Shown: in pieces, positions 1-10,330 of the stretch | Layout: each line of letters opens with the position of its first letter | Numbering within the stretch: the first letter of the stretch is position 1 | Origin: Sepioteuthis lessoniana | Lineage: Eukaryota > Mollusca > Cephalopoda > Myopsida > Loliginidae | Direction: 5' to 3' | Length of the DNA: 64,000 bases | Assembly (NCBI GenBank): GCA_963585895.1 | Contig: OY757904.1 | Location: 161,801,242 to 161,865,241, forward strand | Made by a program: the position numbers and the translations under genes | The notes under the pieces: generated by a model | Databases searched by the model: none | What the model saw: the letters and a program-made list of their open reading frames with translations, nothing else | Told to the model about the DNA's origin: nothing

Positions 1-800
1 TCCAATTTCAATATTACACTCTAACTTTCATGTCCAGACACTGTACACCAGGCCTGAATATAATTTTTTTTATGAAGTCTTGGGGTTTTATGAATTTTTA
101 AAATAACAGTTGGCTTTCTTAAAATAACATATTTAACCATCCAACCAATTATTCCATTTTCTCTCGATGAAATGGACAGAATAAGTTTGTTAGCTTTAAA
201 TTTATCATCAAAGTTTACTTGCATATTTCTAAATATCTTTCCAATATGACAATTCATTTTGATTTATCTCTGTTATTTCTTTTAATAACGATCCAACAGG
301 TAGTTTAACATTATTAGCAAATTGTTCCATTTCTGATTTTATATAACTAGGTAAATCGTTATGAATAATGTAAACAAAAAAAGTCTTTGTCAGAATTCCT
401 AAGTAATACCTGAGGGTATATTCTGCGTTTCAGAACAATTGTTACCAGTTTTTATGTTCATAGTTCTATCTGTCAAGAATATTTCCCTGTATCTATTTTT
501 TAAGAAACACTTATATTTTTGATTTTCACAAGTAAACGATAATGACATGCACTAACAAATGTCTTAGTAAAGTTTAAATCTATAATATCTGCATTATCTA
601 TTTCCATCAAATATTCATTCATGATATCAATAATTTTCAAAATATAAGATAATGTTGATTTACAATTAACAAAACCATGTTAAATATATTTCTTATCTTC
701 CCCTACAAAATTTGATAAGTGATTTCTACTTAATTTTTCAAAAACCTTTCACAAGATACATGTGATAGAAACTGGTTAGTTATTGTTTTTTAAATGTGCA
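1..800 (-). mobile_element. CR1/Jockey-like LINE reverse transcriptase, 3' half (decayed)
   Basis: Minus-strand translation, with frameshifts and stops, follows the order of a non-LTR reverse transcriptase. Near 790-750 is a remnant of the NYRPVSLTS motif (PVSITCIL then KVFEKL). Near 690 is HGFVNCKST, near 570 DLNFTKTF (the usual DFAKAFD), near 350-290 FANN in place of FADD, and at 130-30 the late-palm segment IGWMVKYVILRKPTVILK followed by YIQAWC. The two catalytic aspartates of the FADD box are replaced by Asn, so the copy is dead. The element runs off the left edge. It is the continuation of the block at 1590-2500, from which it is separated by an insertion. The family call rests on motif order only; L2 or another CR1-group member is possible. 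Confidence 0.65.
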
Positions 801-1589
801 GCAGAAAGAATTTCGTATTTTTGTTTGGCGCGTAAATTAATTTGACCGTTATGGTCGTCACATATTTTCACCCAATGAGGATGACTTATCCTATTCAGCC
901 CGGACCATTTTCCCGGACAATATAAAAATGGTAAAAGCCCACCAAACTAACTCTTCTTCAGAACCTTTCGAGCAGGACGGACATACTTTCTGTCCGCTCT
1001 CTTCATAGCCGCAGAATCACAACACTATGAGGAAAGCTGTCTAATTTATGGACCTTTTGAGTCTACCCTCTGAGACCAAGGGTTCCCAGTTGAACATGAA
1101 TTAGATGTATGTAATCCGCCACTTACAGGAACACCTTTATGTCACGTCTAACTTTTGCTATGTCTACAGCGACGCGCAATTTCGCTCAGACATCCAGCTA
1201 CCTCATTCACGGGGAACCTTCTCTGGAAACTTTCATGCCTCTCTCCTACAGAAACCAAGACCACACATTTATGGGTGACTACATCATTCCTTTCCTTAAA
1301 CAGCAAACACGACTTTTGCTATGTCTATAGCGACGCATATTCCGCTCAGACATTCACCATTGCCTTGACTGTTGCGACGCACATTCCGCTCAGGCATTTA
1401 GCTGCTATAATTCCTTCTCAACTCAATAACTATTTCCTTCCTTCCTTCCTACGAGACTTGCAGCATAATGGTACCCTTTATTCTGGCTGCCATTAAACCT
1501 TCTCGAAAACCTTACAGCATCTTTCTTCTCTCCTTTATTTTCCTTCAAATATAGCGAGGAACTAACGTAACAATATTCCTCGCTAAAAA
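801..1589. mobile_element. Unclassified insertion splitting the CR1-like LINE
   Basis: This ~0.8 kb block interrupts the minus-strand LINE between its VIPVHKK motif (about 1600) and its RPVS motif (about 790), which should be adjacent. It is more GC-rich than its surroundings. It contains three imperfect repeats of the form gcgacgcNNattccgctcag at about 1168, 1330 and 1373. Near its right end is a perfect 10-bp stem, tagcgaggaa (1552-1561) and ttcctcgcta (1576-1585). A hairpin close to one end recalls Helitron-type or LTR-type termini, but I found no diagnostic ends or target duplication. The open frames inside show no recognisable domain. Confidence 0.4.
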
Positions 1590-2500
1590 TGTATTGAACC
1601 TTTTTATGTACTGGTATTACAATTGCCTTTTTCCATATATCTGGAATCGTTGCATATCTTATACATTTCTCAAATAATATACTTATTTCTTTAAAAAAAG
1701 CTTTCATTTAATAAGTACTTTAATATTTGGGAATGTATTTTATCAGGTCCCATTCTTTTACAAGCATCTAATTTGGATAATGTTAGTTTTATGTTTTTGG
1801 CTCTAATTTTTACTTTATTCATATTTTTTAACCGTCTCATAACAACTTTCCTCTCGTTAACAAAAATCTTCTAAAGAATGAATTGATTGAAAACGTTTTG
1901 CAAATACACCTGCTGTTTTTGTTAATTCAACTATTTTATCATTTTTAATTGTACTAATGTATTTTCTGTATTTACTGTACTAACGTATTTTCTAATTTTA
2001 GTTTTTTGATTTTGCGTATTGTAATCATAGTTTACATTTGATATTTTTAATAATTTTATTTTCATGCCTAAATTTTTCATTGGCTTCCAATATTTCATAT
2101 TAATTTTGCTTATTTAAAGCATGTTGAAAATTTTCTATATTTGGTAGAATTCCAATTTTTTTTCCAAGCTTGGTATTTTTCTTTTCTTTAACAAGATAGC
2201 CGATTACTGTCCTAATGTAATTTTTCAAATGAATCTTTTTGATTAGAGAATTGTCTAATAACTTTAGGAATATGTTTCGTTATTGATTTTTATCTTTCTA
2301 TTTAATTCTATTTACATTTCATTAACATTAAGTGTATGAGAACATCGATTCCAATCAATATTATCTCCCTTTACTGACACTACCTCTTTTGAAAGTTTAA
2401 ACCAGTTTCTGTTTTCCGTTTGCATATCCAAAATTCGATTTCCATTTGATGTTTATTTCAATATTAGCATAAATACTTTGAAAATGTTGGATAAAAATGC
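1590..2500 (-). mobile_element. CR1/Jockey-like LINE, N-terminal reverse transcriptase part (decayed)
   Basis: Read on the minus strand this gives LSKLDACKRMGPDKIHSQIL (about 1785-1720). That is the start of a non-LTR reverse transcriptase domain, whose family pattern is L..LD..K..GPD.I....L. It is followed by ISILFEKCIRYATIPDIWKK and VIPVHKK (1690-1600), the next conserved block. Several stops and frame changes are present. Towards 2500 the reading becomes ambiguous. It joins logically to 1-800 across the 801-1589 insertion. Confidence 0.6.
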
Positions 2501-2670
2501 ATAAAACCATATCTGTACAAACAAACAATTGGTTTTTTTTAATAGAAATAACTATTTGATACCATATAATTATGTACAATTATTAGTATTAGATGGGAAT
2601 ACTTGAAAATATATAATTATGTACAAATTATTAGTATTAGATGGGAATACTTGAAAATATATAATTATGT

Positions 2671-4183
2671 GAAGAACTCGACTCGGTTCTTAAAAAAATT
2701 AAAAATAGGAAAGCTGCAGGGCTAGACGAGATTCCCCCAGAAGTATGGAAGACTAGAAAATTCGACGATATACTGCTCCGGCAATGCAACGCTGTCTATA
2801 GTCAAAATAGGATAGAAAGATGGATGAAGGGATGCATCCTTCCTTTCCCTAAAAAAGGCGACCTCGGATTAGCCAAGAACTACCGAGGGATAACGCTTAC
2901 ATCCATAGCAGCCAAAATCTACAATGCCCTACTACAAAACCGCATAGAACCCAAAATAGACAACATCCTTAGGAAAAACCAAAATGGCTTCCGGAGAAAT
3001 AGATCCACAACCTCACAAATATTGACGATCCGTAGAATCCTTGAAGGCGTCCGGGCAAAAAACCTTCAGGCGACATTACTATTTGTCGACTTTACCAAGG
3101 CCTTCGATTCCATCCACAGAGGGAAAATGGAACTAATCCTACTAGCATACGGCCAACCAAAAGAAACCGTAACAGCAATAATGATCCTCTACAAAAACAC
3201 AAAAGTAAAGGTACGTTCACCAGATGGAGACACGGAATACTTTGACATTGTTGCAGGAGTACTACAAGGAGACACGCTAGCCCCATACCTCTTTATCATC
3301 TGTCTAGACTACGTGCTTAGAACTTCGATCGACAAAATCAGAGAAAATGGCTTCGAGCTGACTAAGAAAAGAAGCAAAAGGTACCCCGCAAAAACAATCA
3401 CAGACGCCGACTAAGCTGATGACTTAGCGTTACTGGCGAATACGCCTAATCAAGCAGAGACACTACTGCATAGCTTGGAACGAGCTGCAGCAGGCATTGG
3501 CCTCCATGTCAATGCGCACAAAACTGAATATATGTGTTACAACCAAACGGGCAACATTACCACTCTAGACGGAGCCTCTCTGAGGCTAGTGGACAAATTC
3601 ACCTACCAAGGAAGTAGCGTCTCATCAACAGAAAACGACATCGACACACGGCTGACGAAAGCATGGACGGCTATAGGTAGGCTCTCAATAATATGGAAAT
3701 CAGACCTGACCGATGAAATGAAGCGCAGTTTCTTCCAGGCAGCAGTTGTATCGATACTGCTATATGGATGCACTACATGGACGCTAACCAAACGGCTGGA
3801 GAAGAAACTTGACGGCAACTACACAAGAATGTTGAGAGCAATACTGAACAAGTCCTGGCGACAACACCCCACGAGACGCCAACTGTACGGCCACCTACCT
3901 CCCATCACGAAAACTATACAGGTCAGACGAGCCAGACACGCCGGACACTGCTGGAGAAGCAAAGACGAGCTCGTAAGTGACGTACTACTATGGACCCCCA
4001 CATATGGCCAAGCAAAAGCAGGACGACCAGCCCGAACTTACATACAGCAGCTATGTGAGGACACAGGATGTAACCCAGAAGACCTGCCGGAGGTGATGAA
4101 CGATAGGGAAAAGTGGCGAGAGATGGTCAAAGGATATCCGTGCTGGCGGCACGTCTTGATGATGATGATGATGATGATGATGA
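2671..4183 (+). mobile_element. RTE-like non-LTR retrotransposon, 5'-truncated, with (GAT)n tail
   Basis: The open frame begins inside the reverse transcriptase domain at 2671 (EELDSVLKKIKNRKAAGLDE, the usual entry motif). It continues through ITLTSIAAKIYN, QNGFRRNRSTTSQI, VDFTKAFDSI (first catalytic Asp), AGVLQGDTLAPYLFI, then DAD-stop-ADDLALLAN at 3403-3441. It ends with thumb and C-terminal motifs YGCTTWTLTKRLEKKLDG and ARHAGHCWRSKDEL. The endonuclease domain is missing, so the copy is roughly half length. The reading runs into the (GAT)n tail because a one-base shift near 4135 removes the usual stop. It is inserted in a 48-bp minisatellite; I see no target duplication, and about 20 bp of the unit appear lost. 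Apart from one stop the frame is intact for about 1.5 kb, so the insertion is fairly young. Confidence 0.85.
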
Positions 4184-4212
4184 ATGAGATAGGAATACTT
4201 GAAAATATATAA
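2824..4212 (+). pseudogene. Reverse transcriptase reading frame of the RTE-like LINE, interrupted by TAA at 3412
   Basis: Two frame-compatible segments, 2824-3414 and 3415-4212, are separated only by a TAA codon at 3412-3414. That codon sits exactly at the tyrosine of the catalytic YADD box: residues before are ITDAD, after are ADDLALLAN. A single third-base change from TAC or TAT gives TAA, so loss by one point mutation is likely. The aspartates of ADD remain encoded downstream. The last residues (eight Met in a row, then NEIGILENI) are translation of the (ATG)n tail and of the flanking minisatellite. No endonuclease and no first ORF are present. Confidence 0.85.
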
Positions 4213-4520
4213 TTATGTACAAATTATTAGTATTAGATGGGAATACTTGAAAATATATAATTGTGTACAAATTATTAGTATTAGATGGGAATACTTGAAA
4301 ATATATAATTGTGTACAAATTATTAGTATTAGATGGGAATACTTGAAACCATATAATTTTGTATAAACTATCTGTATTTGATCGGAATACTTTATATCAT
4401 ATAACTGTGAAGAAAAAACTCTTACGAAACAACTTTATAAAAAATGTAACTACAAATGTACAAGAACACAATTCCCTAACCTCTAGGTATAAAATAAGTC
4501 ATGACAGTTTGAAATGCCGC

Positions 4521-5133
4521 TGAAATCAATCAAACCAACAAAGTATGTAATGAGAATATTAAAACCTTAAATTAAAATCTATTGTTACAAACCCAAATAA
4601 TCAGGTAAATATTGCTCGGAGATTCTTTTATATAAATTTTAATTAGTTTATTTCCTTTATAATTCAAGTAATGATTTGTATACAACCACAAGAGGAATGG
4701 ATTTCGTAATGGTTATTCTCCATTTTCTTCAAAGGCCTCAAATTAAATACTCACTGAATCTTACACACAAACTTGAGGAACCTAGTATGATAACGTTTAA
4801 AAGACACCCAGACAACCAGCACTTATACCTTGCCTAACCCCAAAATAATGTGATATTAGATGTAAATTATTTGGGGGAGAATCTTATTTGCCATCAAATA
4901 AAGTGGACGCAGGAATGTTTAAAACCTTTGAATATTTATATCTAAACATTTTCTTGATAAAGAAATAAAAATAGAATCTGCCAAGATTAACAGCACCTTT
5001 CCTGTTTAGTTTTTAATACTTGATATTGAATATAATCTCAGGAATGTTTTCCAAAAGCGAAAAGTCAAGCACCTTTCCTCCTACTTAGGAAAAAATGTCT
5101 CAGATTTTTGTGGTGTACTTTCTGTCCTTTTTA

Positions 5134-5136
<3 letters not shown>
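4521..5136. other. No recognised gene
   Basis: AT-rich sequence with no open frame of note and no repeat that I could match elsewhere in the window. It may be unique intronic or intergenic DNA. Confidence 0.4.

Positions 5137-5174
<38 letters not shown>
5137..5174. repeat. (TG)19 microsatellite
   Basis: Uninterrupted TG dinucleotides, giving the spurious VCVC peptide in the forward frame. Confidence 0.97.
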
Positions 5175-5175
<1 letters not shown>

Positions 5176-5549
5176 ATCGATAACTGAAATTACGATTTCT
5201 GTCAGTTATTCAGATGCATTCTATATTTGTGGTTTGACAGTATCAAAGATGGCATCTTTAGTTTTTAATCAATTCCTATTGAAAATAATGTTTCTAATAA
5301 AAACAATAGGATTCTTTTAAAATTTTGACCCATAAACGTTCAATAAAACTATAATGAGTTTTAGAAAGAAATTTTATACAGCATTCAAAAGCTTTTGGTA
5401 TAAGGAATTGCATATTATATGATAACAAAATATTTCTAAAGTCAACAGATTTTTACTTTCGGGACATCAATATTAGAACACAAATATAAAGACCTGTGAT
5501 ATGAATAAGAAAGAAAGGCCGTCCATAAGAAACCATTCCATAGATGAAA

Positions 5550-5781
5550 GTGGGGTGTCCTTGTGGTGTAATGGTTAAAACGCTGGACTGGGAAATCATC
5601 GTCAGCGAGTTCGAATTCCAGTCGCGCTATTATGTTCACTTTCGGGCAAATACCCTTGCGAAAGGTATGAAACCCCTTTATCCTCCCAGCTATGGGTTAA
5701 ATAGTACCACTACTTCTCTTCTATAACGAATAGCTTTGGTATTAAATAACCTACAAAGGTCGATATGCCATTAAAGACACC
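5550..5781 (+). mobile_element. tRNA-derived SINE with 20-bp target-site duplication
   Basis: The head has an RNA polymerase III box A (tggtgtaatggtta, about 5565) and box B (gagttcgaattcc, about 5607), so it derives from a tRNA. The body contains cagctatgggtt, which is common to the other SINEs here. The 3' part, ttggtattaaataacc, recurs in the tails near 39640, 48430, 60540, 62630 and 62870. The body is bounded by near-identical 20-mers, aaaccattcYatagatgaaa, at 5530-5549 and 5782-5801 (one mismatch), the mark of LINE-mediated insertion. Confidence 0.88.
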
Positions 5782-5918
5782 AAACCATTCTATAGATGAA
5801 AATATTCTTTCTGATTTTATTTTTAGATGATTAGGAGGGTAGAGTTTTAACTCCATTAATAAATTTTAAATTGTGTATTTTTCAATTTTTGCCAAAATTA
5901 GCATATTTGGTTTATTAA

Positions 5919-6060
5919 CCGTCCATTGCTTTCAGCAGGTCTTCAGGGTTACATCCTGTACCGGCACAGAGCTGCTGTATGTAGGTTCTAGCTGGACGAG
6001 AGAGGGTCAGGGACATCCGTGCTGATTGCATGGCGTGATGATGATAATGATGATGATGAT
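5919..6060 (+). mobile_element. RTE-like LINE 3' end with 5' inversion (twin-priming product)
   Basis: The insertion is bounded by a 10-bp direct repeat ggtttattaa (5909-5918 and 6061-6070). 5919 to about 5994 is antisense and reads RPARTYIQQLCAGTGCNPED on the minus strand, the C-terminal LINE protein. About 5995-6060 is sense, reading from cgagagagggtcagggacat into the (GAT)n tail. Compared with the copy at 2671-4183, roughly 12-16 bp are missing at the switch point. An inverted 5' segment joined to a sense 3' segment with a small deletion is the known twin-priming signature. Confidence 0.8.
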
Positions 6061-6070
6061 GGTTTATTAA

Positions 6071-6744
6071 TTTTATCGTTAAATCGGATGAAGTAAGCAA
6101 CATTTTGGACATTTTATGCTTATTTTAAGAAAGGTAAAAATTAGACATAATGCAAAAAAAAAATTTAACCATTTTATAGAGAAGTTAATGACAATGATTG
6201 AAAGTGTCAAAAACGATTGGCGAAGTTTTCTGCTAAAGTTTTCTTGTTCAGCTAGGCTCTCCGATCGAGTTATATGAGCTTGATAGAAAATCAAATCTAA
6301 ACATTTCTTGAGAATAATTTTCAACAGATTGGTTATGATAGTCTCTTTGATGTGTGACTTCCACATAAATCAAGAAAAAAAAAAGCCTACAGTATTGTAT
6401 CTAATTGTATGGTTTTTGAAAGGAAATTGTCACGAGCTATGAATAGTGGATTCTTTACAACAACATTAAATGCAGGAGATAGGCGACTGAAATGAAGTAA
6501 CTCTAACCTAAGGGTTGTCTTCATTCAAAAAATGTAATGCTGTACACAGTATGGAATAGAAAGAGAGCCATCACCCTTTCCAATAAGCTCCTTCAGAAGA
6601 ACCAAAGAACAGACTCGTATAAGTACTGTTTTTAATTTGACCAAATGAAGGCTTCAATCGACAGAAAGCGTCCGAATTTAGTTAAGAAAAAAGCGTACTA
6701 TTACATCATGCAAGACTGTGTGTTTGTTTGATGAGCAGGCAAAC

Positions 6745-6747
<3 letters not shown>
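6071..6747. other. No recognised gene
   Basis: The minus-strand open frame over about 6080-6366 has a composition expected of AT-rich non-coding DNA and no recognisable domain. No repeat was matched. Confidence 0.4.

Positions 6748-6788
<41 letters not shown>
6748..6788. repeat. (TA)n microsatellite
   Basis: About 20 uninterrupted TA units. Confidence 0.97.
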
Positions 6789-6791
<3 letters not shown>

Positions 6792-8009
6792 CATTTTATT
6801 TTTTATTAAAATGTTTACTTAGATTTCTACAGATACATATACTATACTCTGATCCTAGACTAGTGCCGGAAAACAATATTTCGATCGTGAGTGTTACAGA
6901 TACTACACTCTCATCCTAGTAGATTGATTGATTTTGACAGCATGTCAACACATCTCGGGTTATTTTATACCAAGAAGTTAGGGAATCGTAATTTTTATAA
7001 GTTCACATATACATTTTTGGTGTAGTTGCTATTGAAGTGGGGTTTTTTTTTGTGTTTTGTCTTGGGCACAGTCATGATATTGAGCAATGGCAACTCGAGA
7101 TTTAAAAAAGGGGGGGAGGTAAGAATTTTGGAAAAATTTTCATTATAAGTAAGATTATGTAGCTTTCTGTCTATAGCCGACACGGTCACAACCAACATCC
7201 CAATTTCCTTTATTTACATTTTAAATTCTTAATTATTAAATAATTACCATTAAATCTTAATTAACATCTTATTCATTAATGATGTCTTAATTAAAGTCTA
7301 AATTAAATTTATCTCAAAATAGCAAATGTTTTTGATGCGTTTAAAATGATGCAATGTTTATCATATATTTCTAAGAAATTAAGGTTTACGTAGAATCTGG
7401 TGTGGCTGATTTGCGTTCAGGTTTTAACAAAATCAGTGTTAATAAATAATTACTTGGTGTTATTGGTTTCCAATATCAATTGTTTTTTCTCAAATGTATT
7501 GGAAGTAATCTTATGAATAATATTATATAGAAATCAAAAAAATAAAAATAAAGGAAATTTTTTTCTTTCTTATTTATTTTCTAATTTGATGAAATAGTTT
7601 TTGGCAAAAAACTGAAATACTTGCGCCCGGAAATTGCATATTTTTACTAGTACTTATAAAATAACAATAATAAGACAAATAACTTGATAAAATGATAGTT
7701 TAGTTATAAATATTTTATACGATTTCCAATAAGTTAATTTATAGCACCCCCTTGAAGTGGTAAATCACCCCGTGTGAACCCCTAAGCTTTTATCTACGAA
7801 AATTATTTTGATTAATTAATTTTGATATCGAAAATGATATAGCAATATGAACGGAAGCAATATTTGAAAAACGGAAGAAATTGAATATAAAATCCAATTT
7901 TTACTTTTTAGACAAATTTTAGGTTCATTTCGTTATTTATGATTCGCACTTCTTTTTAGATTTTTTTGGGGTGTGTGGGTGCAGTCTTCAAACTATTTAT
8001 TGATTCCTT
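6789..8009. other. AT-rich, no recognised gene
   Basis: Contains TTAATTAA-rich stretches (7230-7320) and short homopolymers. No coding domain, RNA gene or matched repeat was found. Confidence 0.4.
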
Positions 8010-9590
8010 TGTACCCTATGTATAGCACTGGACCTTGCCCGGACCCACATTTGGGTTCGTGAAACTGCTTAGCTCATCAGGCTCACATTGCACTAAGTGA
8101 GCCGATGAGCTATATAGACCAGCAGGGTCGGAGCCTCGGCTCGTTCCCGACCTTCCCCTCCTCTTATCCCCACTTTAATCAGCCTTCGGGCTATTGACCT
8201 TGTGTTGAGCCTTGTGTGGTGGGAGACATTGGAAAATAGAGAGTTCGTTTTGCGAAGCTCTCAGGAGCCCGCTTTCAGAGCAAGGAATCCCCAAGGCTGA
8301 ATCCTACATCACGTGGTCACATTCGCCTTACCTCAAGGCTGAATCCCATTCGTGGTTGCATTCGCCTTCTATCACCTAGATATGCAAAAAGGTCCTTTTA
8401 AGGACCATTATAGGTCCCTTTCTGCGGGTTGGAGTATCTTTAACGGTCCTTACAGATTTGTCGAAGCAGACGGCCAGGCAGCACACACGAAGAAGACTCT
8501 AAGACCACCCGATCTTAACCAACTCGATCGGTTCCATTGTCCGTTCGTTTGCTCGGCTGCGCTGCGCTAAAGGCACAGGTTAGCCTTTAGCTACCGCTTC
8601 CCTATCTGCGCAGGGCTAAGATACTGCCAATCTTAGCCGCGGCCTCCCGGCCTGTTCGTTCGATAGTAAAAAGCTTTGGCGCGGAAAAGCCTTAGCTACC
8701 GTCTGCAATACGCCCGCACAGCTTTGGCACAGAATATCCTTTGCAACCGTCTCCAATACGTCCGCACTGCTTCGGCACGGAAAAGCCTCACCTACCGTCT
8801 CTGATACGCCCGCACAGCTTTGGCATGGAAAGCCTCAGCTACCGTCTCCGATACGTCTGCATAGCTTTGGCACGGAAAAGCCTTAGCTACAGTCTCCGAT
8901 ACGTCCGCACAGATTTGGCACGGAAAAGCCTCAGCTACCGTTTCCGATACGTCCGCACAGCTAAGGCACGGCAAAGCCTTAGCCTCACCGATTCGCTCGC
9001 TCGACTTCCCATGTGCTTAGGCCAGGCAAACTTTAGCCACGGTTACCCTGTCCGTTCACTTGGTCCACAGTTCTAAGACACGGTTAAGTCTTAGTCACCT
9101 CACCCGCTCGACTCTACGCGGCCAAGCTGCCAACACCAACTTCGACCATGGGATGCTCCAGCAATGCAGCATCTAGTCCACGTACGACTCGCTGTACGGA
9201 CTACCGATCCCAACGACAACGTGCTCTAGCATTGTAGGATCTAGCCAACGTACGACTCGCTGCACGGGCTAGCAACCACATCGACACACCATCGGTTAAT
9301 CCAACGCACTGTCAAAAACCGGGAGATCGATCTACCAACATCGACCAATATATCTAGCTGCACCTATCTACGACTTCGACCATACCAGCTACCGACACCA
9401 ACCATCTAGCTGAAGACAATACAACTATCACGAACTTTACATACACCCTTGTAAAAAACGAGAAATAAATTGTCATCTTTGGTATATTTGTTACCTCGCC
9501 TTTGTTTCCTTCATTGTCTTTTGGCTGTCATTACTCACACGCTTAACTTAAACCATTTGCGGGGTCGACGTGTTTATCGGCTCTGCAACA
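8010..9590 (+). mobile_element. GC-rich LTR-like island (possible Ty3/gypsy LTR)
   Basis: A sharp compositional island in AT-rich DNA. It starts near tgtaccctatgtatagcac (8010) and ends in ctctgcaaca (9590), so TGT...ACA termini are possible. An aataaa signal lies at about 9464, followed by a T/G-rich downstream element. Two bases past 9590 is tggaggctactgaat, which could be a primer-binding site. It carries a 48-bp tandem array (8640-8990) and paired motifs such as acgtacgactcgctg (about 9180 and 9249). No second LTR is visible, and the DNA after 9845 is a DMR copy. Alternatives are a solo LTR or an unrelated GC-rich satellite-bearing repeat. Confidence 0.35.
8640..8990. repeat. GC-rich 48-bp tandem array, about 7 copies
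   Basis: The unit contains ggcacggaaaagcctcagct and accgtctccgatacgtccgc. The ggcacgg/ggcatgg word recurs at 8774, 8822, 8869, 8917 and 8965, giving spacings of 48, 47, 48 and 48. Frames on both strands therefore encode repetitive peptides, which I regard as shadows. Confidence 0.9.
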
Positions 9591-9844
9591 AGTGGAGGCT
9601 ACTGAATATAATTCACTCCATTTTCAGTTACTTTTGCAGATGTGTTCTGTAAATGATATAAAATGAAATGTATTCCCTTTTCGTTGCTGTAACCGCAGGT
9701 CAGGGTCGTATAGGGCTTCATCATTTCCGGTCGTAGCCGGATATCGTGTTTGTAGGGATGTTAGTAATCCGATCTGTTTATGTTTGTGAACAGGTCGCGA
9801 CAGGTCTGCAGGTTATTAGCTTCTATTCTAGATCCGCTATTGAT

Positions 9845-10330
9845 ATCAAGTATTCCCATCTAATACAAATAATTTTCACACTGTTGCATGGTTTTAAGTA
9901 CTCTTACCTAATACTGACAATCACATGGTTTCAAGTAATTATTTCTATTTAATAATAGTCATTTGTTTGCATACAGTTGTATGCTTTCAAGTTAGTTATA
10001 ATAATCTTTATTAAACAATCAGAGCTTTCAGGAACTATTTTGATATAAAATAACTTAGTTATATGATATCAAATATTCCGATCAAATACAATTATCTAAC
10101 GAAATTAATTGACCCATCGATAGAACACTAATAGCTATTACCACTTCAGGTTTAAATGGATATGGAAGTTATGGCAATGAAGGTGTACTCCACACTTACT
10201 AGATTCCAAGAACTGGAGCCTCACTATCAGTTGGAGTTGAGTGTCATACTCAGGAAACACTTGTTTGTGAGGAGTTCTTACCCCTCTGCTGGGAGAGAGA
10301 GAGTTAATATATTGTAAGTCGCACCGATAG
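9845..10330 (-). repeat. DMR element copy, minus strand
   Basis: Read on the minus strand this gives, in order, a gaggggtaagaa remnant of the 5' module, gagtatgacactcaactcc (core start), cattgccataact, then several degenerate 48-bp-module units (ttcaagtattcccatctaat on the plus strand near 9847). The order matches the plus-strand copies at 27838 and 35250. It is diverged. Confidence 0.7.

Larger units (their letters stand above)
2540..4520 (+). repeat. DMR element copy: 48-bp minisatellite plus conserved tail, split by a LINE
   Basis: The 48-bp unit (core tattagatgggaatacttg) recurs with exact spacing: the gggaat word starts at 2595 and 2643, then again at 4239, 4287 and 4335. The gap between is the RTE-like insertion. 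After the last units comes the DMR tail (about 4385-4500), marked by aaaaaactcttacgaaacaa and ggtataaaataa. The minus-strand open frame over these units (a repeating 16-residue peptide) is a by-product of a 48-bp period, which is divisible by three, and not a gene. The core and 5' module are absent in this copy. Confidence 0.8.

Noticed and set aside
4127..4318. Minus-strand frame encoding a repeating 16-residue peptide
   Set aside because: It is the translation of the 48-bp minisatellite, whose period is a multiple of three. The (ATG)n tail supplies the His/Ser runs.
5560..5640. Possible genuine tRNA gene
   Set aside because: Pol III boxes are present, but the element has a SINE body, a 3' tail shared with other copies and a 20-bp target duplication.
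8640..8990. Relation between this 48-bp array and the 48-bp module of the DMR elements
   Set aside because: The period is the same but sequence and composition are unrelated; the equal length appears coincidental.
8741..9076. Forward and reverse open frames with repeated RPHCFG / ADVSETVAEAF-like peptides
   Set aside because: Both strands are open because the 48-bp GC-rich unit lacks stops. No start context, no domain, and the frame drifts where one unit is 47 bp.
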